DNA of 64,000 nt from JAPXSY01 sp034003585 (GCA_034003585.1 JAVEYH010000002.1:37081-101080); one strand, 5' to 3'. Shown: positions 1 to 9,182, counted from the stretch's first letter. Notes: generated by a model not told the origin, from the sequence alone. Numbers and translations are program-made.

Positions 1-648
1 CGCACCGGAGATCAGCGTCGCATACGCCGCGCCCGCGATGCCGAGTTCCGGGAACCCCCATCTCCCGAAGATCATGGCGTAATTGAGCGCGATGTTCAGA
101 GAACAGCCGCTGGCGTTCGCGATCATGTTCACGCGCGTTTTGCCGATACCCATGAAATACCCGCCCACAGCGGCGTTCAGCGGAACGGTCACCCCTCCCG
201 CCATGAGAATCAGGAAGTACGTTTTCTCGGCCGCCAGCACCTCGGGCGCATGACCGCTGAGAGCCATGATGCCGTACCCGAGCGGAATCTGCAGCAGGAT
301 CAGGGGCCAGGAACCGAGCGCCAGCCAGATGCCCTGGATCGTGGCGCGCACACATTGGACCGGGTCTTCCGCGCCATGGTAATGGGCGGTGAAGGTGCCG
401 GCATATCCCGCGAGCGCCTGAAAGAAACAGATCAGCGTGTGCGCGAGAATGCCCGCCGGCAAGGCCGCCTGAATCGTCACGCTGCTGTAACGCGCCAAAA
501 AAACACGGTCGCAAAACTGCATGACGGTGTACGACGCCATGCTGAGGATGAGCGGCATGGCGATCCGCCACATCTCCCGGTACCCGCCCGGCAACACCGC
601 GCCACGCTCTCCCCCTCCGCCCACATGCCCCCCTCCCCGGGACCCCAT
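1..648 (-). CDS. MATE-family efflux transporter, N-terminal part (cut by window edge)
   Basis: The minus strand reads MWRIAMPLILSMASYTVMQF from position 573 and continues CDRVFLARYSSVTIQAALPAG, the first helix pair of MATE (NorM/DinF-like) Na+ or H+ coupled multidrug and metabolite exporters of the inner membrane. About 215 residues are present, with several hydrophobic segments and a second helix bundle (FLILMAGGVTVPLNAAVGGY). The C-terminal half lies outside the window. The start is uncertain: an in-frame ATG at 648 gives a Gly-rich leader, while ATG 573 starts directly at the first conserved helix and would lose the PGGYRE stretch usual in this subfamily. It lies 111 nt downstream of etfA in the same direction and may be co-transcribed. 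Confidence 0.85.
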   Translation of the reverse strand, partial: MGSRGGGHVGGGGERGAVLPGGYREMWRIAMPLILSMASYTVMQFCDRVFLARYSSVTIQAALPAGILAHTLICFFQALAGYAGTFTAHYHGAEDPVQCVRATIQGIWLALGSWPLILLQIPLGYGIMALSGHAPEVLAAEKTYFLILMAGGVTVPLNAAVGGYFMGIGKTRVNMIANASGCSLNIALNYAMIFGRWGFPELGIAGAAYATLISGA

Positions 649-759
649 CCGTTTGGCCCCGGACGTCTCCCCCTGACAGGGCCGGACCGACACCCCGGGG
701 GGCGCGGGGCGCTCCCCGCACCTTCCGGTCCGCCGGCCCCGGCCTGCGGTCCGCGCGGT

Positions 760-1785
760 CTACAACAGCTCGTTGACCCGCGTCATCACTTCAAACGCAT
801 CCGCCACATAGACCACATCCGCCTTGCCTTGCGCCCATCCGCAGTTCGGATCGAGGTTGACAGCCCGGCGTTCGTTAATGAACCGCCAGCCCACCGCATG
901 CGGCTCTTCGCCGTGACAGCAGGTCGCCAACCCTTTCGGATGCCGCGGCGTGGACCCAGTCTGCCCGACCTGATTCATGTGCGACATGAAACGCAGCGTT
1001 TCCTGGCCCTCACTTTGGATGTCCACCAGCGATTTGCTGCTGCCGAGCGAAGCCTGCGTCTTCCGCAGAAACGTCTGAATCAACTCGCCGGCCTGCGCGA
1101 TGTGCGGCTGGCCGTCCTTCTGCTTTTTCGTCCACCCGGCACCCGCCACAAACAGCAGCGGGGCGTCGGGCCGGATCGTCTGCGCGTCCGCCGCGGGGGA
1201 ACGGACCCCCGTCACCGTCGTACGCTGCTCGTCATCCGCAAACGCGACCTCCACCGCCTGCGCCGACGCGCTCCCGGGAGCACCCTCCCACGGCGCATTG
1301 ACCCCGCCATCCACCACCAGCAGCCACGGCCGCGCCGCCCGGCTGAACGAACCCAGAATCCGCTGACGGTAAAACCAGCGCTGCACGCGCACCGAGCCGT
1401 CCGGCTCCGCCTGCTGCGCGACGATGTGGGTGTCGATCGCGGCACCCAGACGGTATGACGCGCCCGGCAGGCACCGCATCCACCGCGAACTCCCCGGCGC
1501 CACCACGATCTGCGCGCCCGAGGCCCGGACCAGCGCCGTGACCGCCGCGACATCCGTGGCATACCGCGGCTGGCGCACCGCCTCGCCGCCGACCACCCAG
1601 AACGAAGCGGCGCCGCACCCCGCCACCGCATCGGCCGCCGCCGACGCACCGTTCCCGATCACACCGACCGACAGCACCGCCCCGGACTGCGAGGCGAGCT
1701 GGCCCGCGGCCGTCAAGGCCTCCCGCGCCGCTTTGGGCAGGCTGCCGTCCTCTTGCGTGTGCATCAGCGCCAAAACCGTTGTCAT
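760..1785 (-). CDS. etfA: Electron transfer flavoprotein, alpha subunit
   Basis: This 341-residue protein is the FAD-carrying subunit of ETF, which passes electrons between acyl-CoA or related dehydrogenases and the quinone pool or ferredoxin. The N-terminal half is a nucleotide-binding-like domain (starting MTTVLALMHTQ). The C-terminal half holds the FAD domain with GAGWTKK (residues 215-221) and the diagnostic QVGQTGS (272-278). The very end (ERRAVNLDPNCGWAQGKADV) is diverged from the usual NKDPEAPIF stretch but sits in the same place. ATG 1785 follows GGATCGG and lies 20 nt after etfB, so the two are one operon. Upstream in-frame sequence to 2061 overlaps etfB and is rejected. Sequence alone does not show whether this ETF is bifurcating. 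Confidence 0.9.
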   Translation of the reverse strand: MTTVLALMHTQEDGSLPKAAREALTAAGQLASQSGAVLSVGVIGNGASAAADAVAGCGAASFWVVGGEAVRQPRYATDVAAVTALVRASGAQIVVAPGSSRWMRCLPGASYRLGAAIDTHIVAQQAEPDGSVRVQRWFYRQRILGSFSRAARPWLLVVDGGVNAPWEGAPGSASAQAVEVAFADDEQRTTVTGVRSPAADAQTIRPDAPLLFVAGAGWTKKQKDGQPHIAQAGELIQTFLRKTQASLGSSKSLVDIQSEGQETLRFMSHMNQVGQTGSTPRHPKGLATCCHGEEPHAVGWRFINERRAVNLDPNCGWAQGKADVVYVADAFEVMTRVNELL

Positions 1786-1805
1786 TTCCGATCCTCCCTG
1801 TTCCG

Positions 1806-2615
1806 CTACGCTTTGATCCATTCCACAATCTCGCGGGCGATCTCCTCCGCCGTCGCATCCTTCACAATCCTCGTCTGCCGTTTTTGCGACGGGAGTTCGA
1901 CACTCCCGTACGCCATCCCGCCCACGCTCGCCGCCGCAGGCTTGGCCTTCTGGAGCGCGGGCATCACCGCGCGCATGTTGGCCATGCCGATCTGAGGATT
2001 GTTCGGCGGTTCCGGCAGGTTGCCGGTCGCCCAAGCCAGAACCGCCGGCGCCCCCGCGCAAACCGAGGCCTGATATTGGCCGCCCTCAATCCGCTCCAAC
2101 ACCTCAAACCCGCCTTCGGGGCGCACGGTCAGCACATCGACGCCGACAAACTGATCGCGGATGCCCAGCCGCTCGCCCACCACCTGCAGCGTCACACTCG
2201 CGTCACGGGAGGCCGACGCGCACCCGCCGAAAACCAGCAGACGGGATTTATCCAGACCGGGAATCGCCTCAATGGCGCCGGCCAGCGCCTCCGCCACACC
2301 CAGCGCATCCGTGAACCCGCTGGCGCTGCCGTCCAACGCGATCAGCTCAAACGGCACCTTCTGCGCCACGGTCATCATCAGTTGCTGTAATTTGGCCTTG
2401 GGCCCCAGGCTCACCAGCCAGACCTTGCTGCCGGGAACCCGCTTCGCCAGATCCGCCGCCTCATACAGCGCATGCGCCGCCCACGGGTCCAGAACCGAAG
2501 GCAACATCGTTTCGTTTTTCAACCCGGGACCCTGCGGGGTGGAAACCGGTTCGAGCGTCTGGAGCGGATCAGGCACCAGACTGCCGCATACGACAAGTTG
2601 AAATCCGTCTGTCAT
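1806..2615 (-). CDS. etfB: Electron transfer flavoprotein, beta subunit
   Basis: This 269-residue protein is the ETF beta subunit, which holds AMP in housekeeping ETFs or a second FAD in bifurcating ones and pairs with EtfA downstream. Family features seen are the DPWAAHALYEAADLAKR segment near residue 43 (the DxxALEAALRL region of EtfB), the alpha/beta nucleotide-binding core with LLVFGGCASASRD near residue 125, and a C-terminal PLQTLEP-free recognition arm ending EIAREIVEWIKA. ATG 2615 is preceded by AAAGGAGAG at good spacing and by a -10-like TATAGT at 2636-2641. No acyl-CoA dehydrogenase is adjacent, so the electron donor is not shown by context. Confidence 0.9.
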   Translation of the reverse strand: MTDGFQLVVCGSLVPDPLQTLEPVSTPQGPGLKNETMLPSVLDPWAAHALYEAADLAKRVPGSKVWLVSLGPKAKLQQLMMTVAQKVPFELIALDGSASGFTDALGVAEALAGAIEAIPGLDKSRLLVFGGCASASRDASVTLQVVGERLGIRDQFVGVDVLTVRPEGGFEVLERIEGGQYQASVCAGAPAVLAWATGNLPEPPNNPQIGMANMRAVMPALQKAKPAAASVGGMAYGSVELPSQKRQTRIVKDATAEEIAREIVEWIKA

Positions 2616-2635
2616 CGTTCTCTCCTTTGGCGCAC

Positions 2636-2644
2636 ACTATAGCA
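2636..2644 (-). promoter_or_regulatory. Extended -10 promoter of etfB-etfA
   Basis: On the minus strand TGC-TATAGT forms an extended -10 element. Its distance gives a leader of about 14 nt that contains the AAAGGAG ribosome-binding site of etfB. No good -35 box is seen, as is normal for extended -10 promoters. Confidence 0.45.
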
Positions 2645-2754
2645 AAGGACCCTCGCCGGGTGGAATGCCCTTTTTCGCCCGTGCCGCACCGCCGGGCGGT
2701 AAATTCGGCTCTTGCCTCCGGTCCGCGGGAAACGGCATAATGCGCACGGTTTTC

Positions 2755-2831
2755 GGGCGGTTATCTCAGTCGGTTAGAGAACCTGGTTTACACCCAGGGT
2801 GTCGGGGGTTCGAGTCCCTCACCGCCCACCA
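2755..2831 (+). tRNA. tRNA-Val(TAC)
   Basis: The acceptor stem GGGCGGT (2755-2761) pairs perfectly with ACCGCCC (2821-2827), followed by the discriminator A and an encoded CCA (2829-2831). The anticodon stem CCTGG/CCAGG encloses the loop TTTACAC with anticodon TAC at 2789-2791. The D-arm (TCTC...GAGA) and T-arm (loop TTCGAGT, one G-U pair in the stem) are regular. It stands alone between etfB and nikR. Confidence 0.96.
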
Positions 2832-2878
2832 TCCGCGCGCCGCGTTGCGGGTTGCGGACCTCACCCGTCGCGTTCCGG

Positions 2879-3292
2879 TCACGGCAGCCGCGCACCGGTG
2901 GTCCCTGCCGCAACGGACACGTGTTTCAGCCCCTTGACGGCTTTCAGTCGCGCGACCAGACGATCAATCACGGCCGACCGGCCGCGGACCGCGATGATCT
3001 CCAAGCAGTTGTCGTGATCCAGATGCACGTGCTGCGTCGAGATGATCGCCGCATGGCAGTCATGCTGCGCCTCGGTGAGTTTTTCAACCACGTTGCGCGT
3101 GTGGTGATCATACACGAGCACCACGGCTCCGGCCACCTCCTCGCCGGCACGCCACTCGGTCTCCACCAGATTGGCGCGGATCAGGTCCCCGACGGCCTTG
3201 GAACGCGTGGGGCAGCGGTCGTTCCGGATTTTCGCGTCGAATTGCCGCAACAACCCCTCTTCCAACGAAACGCTGAAACGCATGAGTCCCAT
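2879..3292 (-). CDS. nikR: NikR-type nickel-responsive transcriptional regulator
   Basis: This 137-residue protein matches NikR, a tetrameric ribbon-helix-helix repressor with a C-terminal ACT-like metal domain that senses Ni2+. The RHH strand is MRFSVSLEEGLLRQFDAKI (residues 4-22). All four high-affinity Ni ligands of E. coli NikR are present at +1 offset: H77, H88, H90 and C96 in STQHVHLDHDNC. ATG 3292 (MGLMRF) has GAGGAAG just upstream; the second ATG at 3283 is possible. No nickel transporter or hydrogenase is next to it. The divergent neighbour is a disulfide-reductase operon, so the target may be elsewhere. I saw no clear GTATGA-N16-TCATAC operator in the 352-nt gap. Confidence 0.9.
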   Translation of the reverse strand: MGLMRFSVSLEEGLLRQFDAKIRNDRCPTRSKAVGDLIRANLVETEWRAGEEVAGAVVLVYDHHTRNVVEKLTEAQHDCHAAIISTQHVHLDHDNCLEIIAVRGRSAVIDRLVARLKAVKGLKHVSVAAGTTGARLP

Positions 3293-3558
3293 TCGCACTT
3301 CCTCTCTGCCGGAATACCGTACCATCTCCGCCAACCGGTGGCAATCCTTCCAGCCGTTTTCCTTGGGGTCGGGCGCCTCCCGTTCCGTTAGCTCCGCCCG
3401 GTTCCCCGTGTATGGGAACGTGTGCCGCTTCGCTGTGAACGGGTACGGTCTCGCGGCCATCCATGCCGGCACTTTCCATGATGACGGAACCATCGGCGTC
3501 GGGGTCGGTATCGGGAGCGCCGTCCCCGGATGGGCAGGCACCGTCCTTGGCATTGTTT
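3293..3558. other. Divergent intergenic region between nikR and the disulfide reductase
   Basis: The gene-free stretch runs from nikR to the GTG at 3645. It has GC-rich coding-like composition until about 3550, where it becomes AT-rich at the promoter described next. Long open frames cross it in several directions, but none has a start with a ribosome-binding site or recognisable protein content. Confidence 0.5.
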
Positions 3559-3587
3559 TTGCAATCCCGCCGCGCGTTTATTATACT
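3559..3587 (+). promoter_or_regulatory. Sigma70-type promoter of the disulfide reductase-MMPL-LolA-like operon
   Basis: TTGCAA (3559-3564) and TATACT (3582-3587) are separated by 17 nt, within the only AT-rich patch of the region. Transcription would start near 3594 and give a leader of about 50 nt that carries GAAAGGAAA before the GTG start at 3645. Confidence 0.55.
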
Positions 3588-3644
3588 TTCATTAACCAAA
3601 CCAACTATGGGCGTGATGCGCGAAGGACCGGAAAGGAAACGGCT

Positions 3645-5372
3645 GTGAGCACACCTGAGCAACACGGGCAACGGAAAGCAAAACCCAGAATCGTGGTGAT
3701 CGGCGGAGTGGCCGCAGGGCCCAAAGCGGCCTCACGCCTGATCCGGCTGAACCCGGACGCCGAAGTGACGATCATCGAGAAAGGGTCCTTGCTCTCCTAT
3801 GCGGGCTGCGGCCTGCCCTATTATGTTTCCGGCGTGGTCAAAGAACAGAAAGAGCTGATGAGCACACCGGCCGGCGTGGTGCGCGACCCGGTTTTCTTCA
3901 GCAAGGTCAAGAACGTGCATGTACGCAACGCGACCGTGGCGCTGCGCATCGACCGCGAGAAGAAACGCGTGGGCGTGGCGCCCGTCGGCGGCGCAGAGCC
4001 GACCGAATGGCTCGCCTATGACAAGCTGTTGCTCTGCACCGGCGCGCGGCCGGTCAAACCGCCCCTGCCCGGCGTAGACAAGACCGGCGTGTACACCCTG
4101 CACGAGGTGGAGGATGCCGAGGGGATCAAGACAGCCCTGTCTGAGACCCGGGCCAAGGATGTGGTGATTGTGGGCGGCGGACTGATCGGCGTGGAGATGA
4201 CCGAGGCGCTGGCCGGGCACGGCTGCCGCGTGACGGTCGTAGAAAAACTGGATCAGATTCTCCCGATGCTCGACGCGCACATGGCGCGCCTCGTTGAAAA
4301 GCACATGGAGTCCAAAGGCGTGCGCGTAATGACCGGCGCCGGCGTGGAGGCGATCCTGGGCCGGGCCGATGACGATCTGCGCGTGGGCACGGTGCGGACC
4401 TCCGTGGGAACCCTGCCCGCCGACATGGTGATCCTTTCGATCGGCGTGCGGCCCAACACCGATCTGGCGCAAGACGCGGGTCTGACGATCTGCGGGCGCA
4501 CACGCGCCATCGCCGTCAACGGGCACATGCAGACCTCCGACCCCGACATCTACGCGGCCGGCGACTGTGTGGCGGTCAACCACCGGATGACCGGCCAACC
4601 CGCCTTCCTCCCGCTGGGCTCGACCGCCAACAAGCAGGGCCGCGTGGCCGCGAACCACATCTGCGGCATCGCGGATGCATTCCCCGGCGTGCTGGGCAGC
4701 GCGGTCTGCAAGGTCTTCGACTTCTGCGTGGCGCGGACCGGCCTGACCGAGCGCGAGGCACGCGCGGCCGGCTATGACACGGAGGTCACGCTGACCCCCG
4801 CGCCGGACCAGGCGCATTTCATGCCGGGCGCGCGCCTGCTGGTCCTGAAGCTGGTCGCCGACCGCGCGACGCGCCGGCTGCTCGGCGCGCAGGCGGTCGG
4901 ACCCGGCGCGGGCGACAAGCGGATCGACGTCGCCGCCATGGCCCTCACCGCCGGCATGACGGTCGACCAGCTCGCGCACGCGGACCTCTGCTACGCGCCG
5001 CCGTTCTCGCCCGCGGTGGACAACATCCTGACCGCGGCCGACGTGATGCGCAACAAGCTGGACGGACTGTTCACCGGCGTCTCGGCCGGAACGCTACAGG
5101 CCGAACTCGATTCGGCCCCCCCCCCGGTCCTGCTTGACGTCCGCACGCCGGACGAGTTCAAATCCATGCGCCTGCCCGGCTCGCTCTCCATCCCGCTCGG
5201 CGCATTGCGCTCGCGGCTGCACGAGGTGCCGCGCGACCGCCCGGTGGTCGCGTTCTGCAAAATCTCCCTGCGCGGTTACGAAGCAGCCCGGATCCTCAAG
5301 GCGGCGGGTTACACCGACGTTCGCGTGCTCGACGGCGGGCTCGCCACCTGGCCTTACGATTTGGAGAAATGA
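3645..5372 (+). CDS. CoA-disulfide reductase-like FAD oxidoreductase with C-terminal rhodanese domain
   Basis: This 575-residue flavoprotein belongs to the pyridine nucleotide-disulfide oxidoreductases (CoADR/NADH oxidase/NADH-dependent persulfide reductase group). In order: the FAD Rossmann motif VVIGGVAAGPKAAS (17-30), the single active-site Cys55 in YAGCGLPYY, the NAD-binding VVIVGGGLIGVE near 167, FAD motif IYAAGDC near 306, a dimerisation domain, then a rhodanese domain with catalytic Cys538 in FCKISLRGY. The likely reaction is NAD(P)H-dependent reduction of CoA disulfide or persulfides, with the rhodanese domain handling sulfane sulfur. The GTG start is chosen for GAAAGGAAA upstream; the frame stays open back to 3171 but overlaps the promoter. 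It is 16 nt before the MMPL gene and likely co-transcribed. Confidence 0.9.
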   Translation: MSTPEQHGQRKAKPRIVVIGGVAAGPKAASRLIRLNPDAEVTIIEKGSLLSYAGCGLPYYVSGVVKEQKELMSTPAGVVRDPVFFSKVKNVHVRNATVALRIDREKKRVGVAPVGGAEPTEWLAYDKLLLCTGARPVKPPLPGVDKTGVYTLHEVEDAEGIKTALSETRAKDVVIVGGGLIGVEMTEALAGHGCRVTVVEKLDQILPMLDAHMARLVEKHMESKGVRVMTGAGVEAILGRADDDLRVGTVRTSVGTLPADMVILSIGVRPNTDLAQDAGLTICGRTRAIAVNGHMQTSDPDIYAAGDCVAVNHRMTGQPAFLPLGSTANKQGRVAANHICGIADAFPGVLGSAVCKVFDFCVARTGLTEREARAAGYDTEVTLTPAPDQAHFMPGARLLVLKLVADRATRRLLGAQAVGPGAGDKRIDVAAMALTAGMTVDQLAHADLCYAPPFSPAVDNILTAADVMRNKLDGLFTGVSAGTLQAELDSAPPPVLLDVRTPDEFKSMRLPGSLSIPLGALRSRLHEVPRDRPVVAFCKISLRGYEAARILKAAGYTDVRVLDGGLATWPYDLEK

Positions 5373-5388
5373 TCCCCAAGGAGTCCCC

Positions 5389-8319
5389 ATGCGGAAAATC
5401 ATGGATTGCTGTCTGCGGCGCCCCGCTTCCGTGACCTGGCTCATGGCCGGCACCACGCTGGCCCTGCTGCTGCTGGCGGCGCTGCCCACGGCCGCGCCCT
5501 CACTCTTCCCCTTCCTGCACGGCGCGAAGATCGACACCGACCCGGAGAACATGCTCTCGCCGCAAGAGCCGGTGCGCGTCTTCCACAACGCGAAGAAAAA
5601 AGAGTTCGCGCTGGCCGACATGCTGGTTGTGGGCGTGGTCAACGACCGCGCGCCGGATCATGTCTTCAACCCCGCCACCCTGCGCGATGTGCACGATCTG
5701 ACCGAATACGCCAAGACGCTGCGCGGCGCGGCGATCGGCAAGCCGGACGATCCACAGGCCGGCGTGATCGAGATCGACATCCTCGCGCCCTCCACGGTGG
5801 ACAACGTCGAGCAGGGCGGACTCGGCAGCGTCCGCTTCGAGTGGCTGATGCCGGAACCGCCCGCCACCCCTGAGGCCGCGCGCGCGGTGCGCGACAAGGC
5901 TATGAACCTGCCTTTCATGAAAGGCACGCTGGTCTCAGAGGACGGCCAGGCGCTGGCGCTCTATATCCCGTTGACCGACAAACACCTTTCCTACGCTGTC
6001 GCGCGGCGGCTCAAAGAGAAAATCGCCTCCTTCACCTCCGGCGACGAGTACCACATCACCGGCCTGCCCGTGGCCGAGGACACCTTTGGCGTGGAGATGT
6101 TCAAGCAGATGGCGATCTCCGCGCCGACCGCCATGCTGATCATATTTCTGCTGCTCCTGCTCTTCTTCCGCAAGCTGGCGCTGATCCTTTCGCCTCTGAT
6201 CGTCGCGGTCGTGAGCTGCATCGTGACCATGGCGCTGCTGGTCGCCACCGGCCACACGATCCATATCATGAGCAGCATGATCCCGATCTTCATCATGCCG
6301 ATCGCCGTATTGGACGCGATTCACATCCTCTCGGAGTTCTTCGACCGCTATCAGGAGAGCAAAGACCGTGCGACAGCCATCCGGCATGTCATGGACACCC
6401 TGTTCACGCCGATGCTTTACACCAGCCTGACCACGGCGGTCGGCTTCCTCTCGCTGGCCCTCACACCGATCCCGCCGGTGCAGGTCTTCGGCATCTTCAT
6501 CGCCATCGGCGTGATGGTGGCGTGGGTCTGGACCATCGCCTTCATCCCTGCCTCAGTGATGTTCATCAGGCCGGAGACGCTGGCCAACTTCGGCCTTACG
6601 GAGCACAACGCGCAAGCCGAGTCGCACTCGCTGATGACGCGCGTGCTGCGCGGCGTGGGCCGGGGCACATACCGCTACGCCCAACTGATCCTGGCCGGCA
6701 CGGCGCTGCTGACCGCGGTGGCGCTCTGGGGCATGAGCCGCATCGTGATCAACGACAACCCGGTCAAATGGTTCAAGCCCGCCCACCCGATCCGCGTGGC
6801 GGACAAGGCGCTCAACAGGCACTTCGGCGGCACCTACATGGGCTATCTGGCGCTGCGCCCCTCCGGCGAGCTGCCCGCCCCGCCCCGCATGAGCGCGGCG
6901 CTGGCAGGTCCCATGCGCCAGCGCGCTGCGGCGCTGAAGGCCAACGGCACGGAAGGCGCGGAAACGGTCTTCGCCGCCCTCACGGCCAAGGCCGAGTCGC
7001 TGGACCGGAGCGCGGCGGACCGCGACGCGTTCTTTGACCAGCTTCAGGCGTTCGTCGCGCAGCAGACCGATGCCGCGCCGGACGCGCGGTTCGACGCCTG
7101 GGACGCCGCCGGGCTCTTTGTCAGCGCGCAGGCGCAGAGCGGGCAGACCTTCAAGGACCCCGCCGTGCTGCGCTGGGTCGCGGCCCTGCAGGAACACCTG
7201 CTGACAATCCGGAGCCCGGACGGGCGTCCGCTGGTGGGCAAGAGCAACTCGATCGCGGACCTCGTGCGCACGGTGTACCGCGAACTGATGGAAGGCAAGC
7301 CGGAGTACTACCGCATCCCCGACTCCCGCGAAGGCGTGGCGCAGACGGTCATGCAGTACGAAAGCTCGCACCGTCCGCATGACCTCGCGCATTTCGTGCG
7401 CACCGACACCTGGCGCGACACCAGCGTCTGGATCCAGCAGAAAAGCGGCGACAACCGCGACATGAAGGTGGTCGTCGATGCGGTCGAAACCTACGTGGCC
7501 GCCAACCCGCCGCCGTCCGACCTGAAAGCCGAGTGGTTCGGCCTGACCTACATCAACGTGGTGTGGCAGGCCAAGATGGTCAACGGTATGCTGGTCTCTT
7601 TCCTCGGCAGCTTCGCCGCGGTCTGGTTCATGATGATCCTTCTCTTCCGTTCGGCGCTCTGGGGGTTCCTCTCCATGCTGCCGCTGACCGTCACCATCGG
7701 CCTGATCTACGGGTTGATCGGCATCGTGGGCAAGGACTACGACATGCCGGTCGCGGTGCTCTCGTCGCTCAGCCTCGGCATGGCCGTGGATTACGCGATC
7801 CACTTCCTCTCGCGCGCCAAAGAGATGCAGGCCCGGCACGGCTCGTGGCAGGCGGCCTCGGGGCCGATGTTCGGCGAACCCGCGCGCGCCATCACCCGCA
7901 ACGTGATCGTCATCGGCGTGGGCTTTTTGCCGCTGCTGGCCGCGCCGCTGGTGCCCTACAAGACCGTCGGCACCTTCATCGCCGCGATCCTGCTTTTCGC
8001 GGGCGTGACCACGCTCTTCCTGCTGCCCGCGCTGATCCGCCTGCTGGAGAACCGGCTTTTCCCGAAAGCGGGCGCGGTTTTCGTGTGCCGCTGCGGCACC
8101 TGCTTCTTCGCGGCGGTGTCCGGCTTGCTGACCGTGGCGCTCAACGTCCAGCTCTTCGCCGATGTCGCCTGGACTACGGTGTCATACGCGAGCCTGGCCT
8201 GCATCGCGCTGGTGGCGCTCTTCTGTTTCCTCAGCGGCCGCCGTAAAACCTGTCTTCGGAAACAGCCCGGCCCGTCCGGCCTGTCCGACCCGTCCGGCAA
8301 AACCAAGGAGACCCCATGA
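5389..8319 (+). CDS. MMPL/RND-superfamily exporter
   Basis: This 976-residue inner-membrane protein is of the COG1033 RND-superfamily exporter type. It has a first TM helix (residues 13-35), a periplasmic domain, a five-helix block including FIMPIAVLDAIHILSEFFDRY, a second periplasmic domain, and a matching second block with LGMAVDYAIHFLSRAKE. This internal duplication and the xxAVDYAIH acidic TM motif are typical of proton-driven lipid or hydrophobe exporters. An unusual extra C-terminal part carries VCRCGTCFF and two more hydrophobic segments. ATG 5389 has AAGGAG at 5378. Its stop overlaps the next start (ATGA), and such exporters are commonly paired with a LolA-like periplasmic protein, as here. 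The substrate is unknown; hopanoid-type or other lipid export is an inference. Confidence 0.88.
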   Translation: MRKIMDCCLRRPASVTWLMAGTTLALLLLAALPTAAPSLFPFLHGAKIDTDPENMLSPQEPVRVFHNAKKKEFALADMLVVGVVNDRAPDHVFNPATLRDVHDLTEYAKTLRGAAIGKPDDPQAGVIEIDILAPSTVDNVEQGGLGSVRFEWLMPEPPATPEAARAVRDKAMNLPFMKGTLVSEDGQALALYIPLTDKHLSYAVARRLKEKIASFTSGDEYHITGLPVAEDTFGVEMFKQMAISAPTAMLIIFLLLLLFFRKLALILSPLIVAVVSCIVTMALLVATGHTIHIMSSMIPIFIMPIAVLDAIHILSEFFDRYQESKDRATAIRHVMDTLFTPMLYTSLTTAVGFLSLALTPIPPVQVFGIFIAIGVMVAWVWTIAFIPASVMFIRPETLANFGLTEHNAQAESHSLMTRVLRGVGRGTYRYAQLILAGTALLTAVALWGMSRIVINDNPVKWFKPAHPIRVADKALNRHFGGTYMGYLALRPSGELPAPPRMSAALAGPMRQRAAALKANGTEGAETVFAALTAKAESLDRSAADRDAFFDQLQAFVAQQTDAAPDARFDAWDAAGLFVSAQAQSGQTFKDPAVLRWVAALQEHLLTIRSPDGRPLVGKSNSIADLVRTVYRELMEGKPEYYRIPDSREGVAQTVMQYESSHRPHDLAHFVRTDTWRDTSVWIQQKSGDNRDMKVVVDAVETYVAANPPPSDLKAEWFGLTYINVVWQAKMVNGMLVSFLGSFAAVWFMMILLFRSALWGFLSMLPLTVTIGLIYGLIGIVGKDYDMPVAVLSSLSLGMAVDYAIHFLSRAKEMQARHGSWQAASGPMFGEPARAITRNVIVIGVGFLPLLAAPLVPYKTVGTFIAAILLFAGVTTLFLLPALIRLLENRLFPKAGAVFVCRCGTCFFAAVSGLLTVALNVQLFADVAWTTVSYASLACIALVALFCFLSGRRKTCLRKQPGPSGLSDPSGKTKETP

Positions 8320-9125
8320 AACACACCCTGACCGCCCTGTTTGTTGCCCTGGCCGCCGGCCTCGCGCTGGCGCAGCCCGTCCCCTCTGTCAACGAGATCG
8401 TCGCCAAGGCCAACCGTGCCGCCCACTATCAGGGGCGCGACGGGAAGGCCAAGGTCTCGATGGCCATCCAGGACGCGCAGGGACGCCAGCGTACCCGCGA
8501 GTTCACGATCCTGCGGCTCGACCTCGAACCCGCGGGCGACACCTCCGACACCTTCACCGGCGACCAGAAGATGTACGTCTTCTTCGATCGTCCGGCTGAC
8601 GTGCACAAGACCGCCTACCTGGTCCACAAGCATGTGGGCCGGGATGACGACCGCTGGCTTTACCTGCCCGGCCTCAACCTGGTGAAGCGCATCGCGGCCT
8701 CGGACAAGCGCACCAGTTTCGTGGGCTCCGATTTTTTCTATGAGGATGTCTCCGGCCGCAATCCCGATGACGACAACCACGCGCTGGCGGAGACCACCGA
8801 CACCTATTATGTTCTCCAGAGCACGCCCAAGGACCCCAAGAGCGTGGAGTTCGCCTCCTACAAGGTCTGGGTGCACAAGAGCAGCTTCATCCCGGTCAAG
8901 GCCGAGTATTACGACGCGGCCGGCCAGAAGATCCGCGAAGGCCAGGCGCTGGAGGTGCGGCCGATCCAGGGCTTCCCCACCGTCACCCGGTCCCGGATGA
9001 AAGATCTGCGCTCCGGCAGCGGCACAACGGTCTCCTACACCCAAGTCGAGTACAACGTCGGCCTGGAGGAAGACCTCTTCACCGAACGCTACCTGCGCAA
9101 CCCGCCCCGGGCGAAATTGCGGTGA
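8316..9125 (+). CDS. LolA-like outer-membrane lipoprotein-sorting family protein
   Basis: This 269-residue protein has a signal peptide (MKHTLTALFVALAAGLALAQ) and the half-barrel fold signature of the LolA-like family PF17131 (TP_0789 type): TREFTILRLD, then MYVFFDRPADVHKTAYLVHKH, DDRWLYLPGLNLVKRI and SDFFYEDVSGR. Family members are periplasmic carriers of lipids or lipoproteins. The gene overlaps the MMPL exporter by 4 nt, so translation is probably coupled, and the pair likely works as inner-membrane pump plus periplasmic carrier. It lacks the features of housekeeping LolA and should not be named so. Confidence 0.85.
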   Translation: MKHTLTALFVALAAGLALAQPVPSVNEIVAKANRAAHYQGRDGKAKVSMAIQDAQGRQRTREFTILRLDLEPAGDTSDTFTGDQKMYVFFDRPADVHKTAYLVHKHVGRDDDRWLYLPGLNLVKRIAASDKRTSFVGSDFFYEDVSGRNPDDDNHALAETTDTYYVLQSTPKDPKSVEFASYKVWVHKSSFIPVKAEYYDAAGQKIREGQALEVRPIQGFPTVTRSRMKDLRSGSGTTVSYTQVEYNVGLEEDLFTERYLRNPPRAKLR

Positions 9126-9182
9126 CGGGAAAACGCGTGCGGTGGAAAAGGAACCCGAATGGATGAGGCGCCCGGCATCGGA

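Noticed and set aside
1786..2061. N-terminal extension of etfA reading MRGGAGGSGLGD
   Set aside because: It is read from DNA that encodes EtfB in another frame. The real start has a ribosome-binding site at 1785.
3293..3558. NikR operator upstream of nikR
   Set aside because: I found no GTATGA-N16-TCATAC-like pair with acceptable arms.
3171..3644. N-terminal extension of the disulfide reductase
   Set aside because: It would run through the predicted promoter and part of nikR and has no protein-like content. The family starts near the Rossmann motif.
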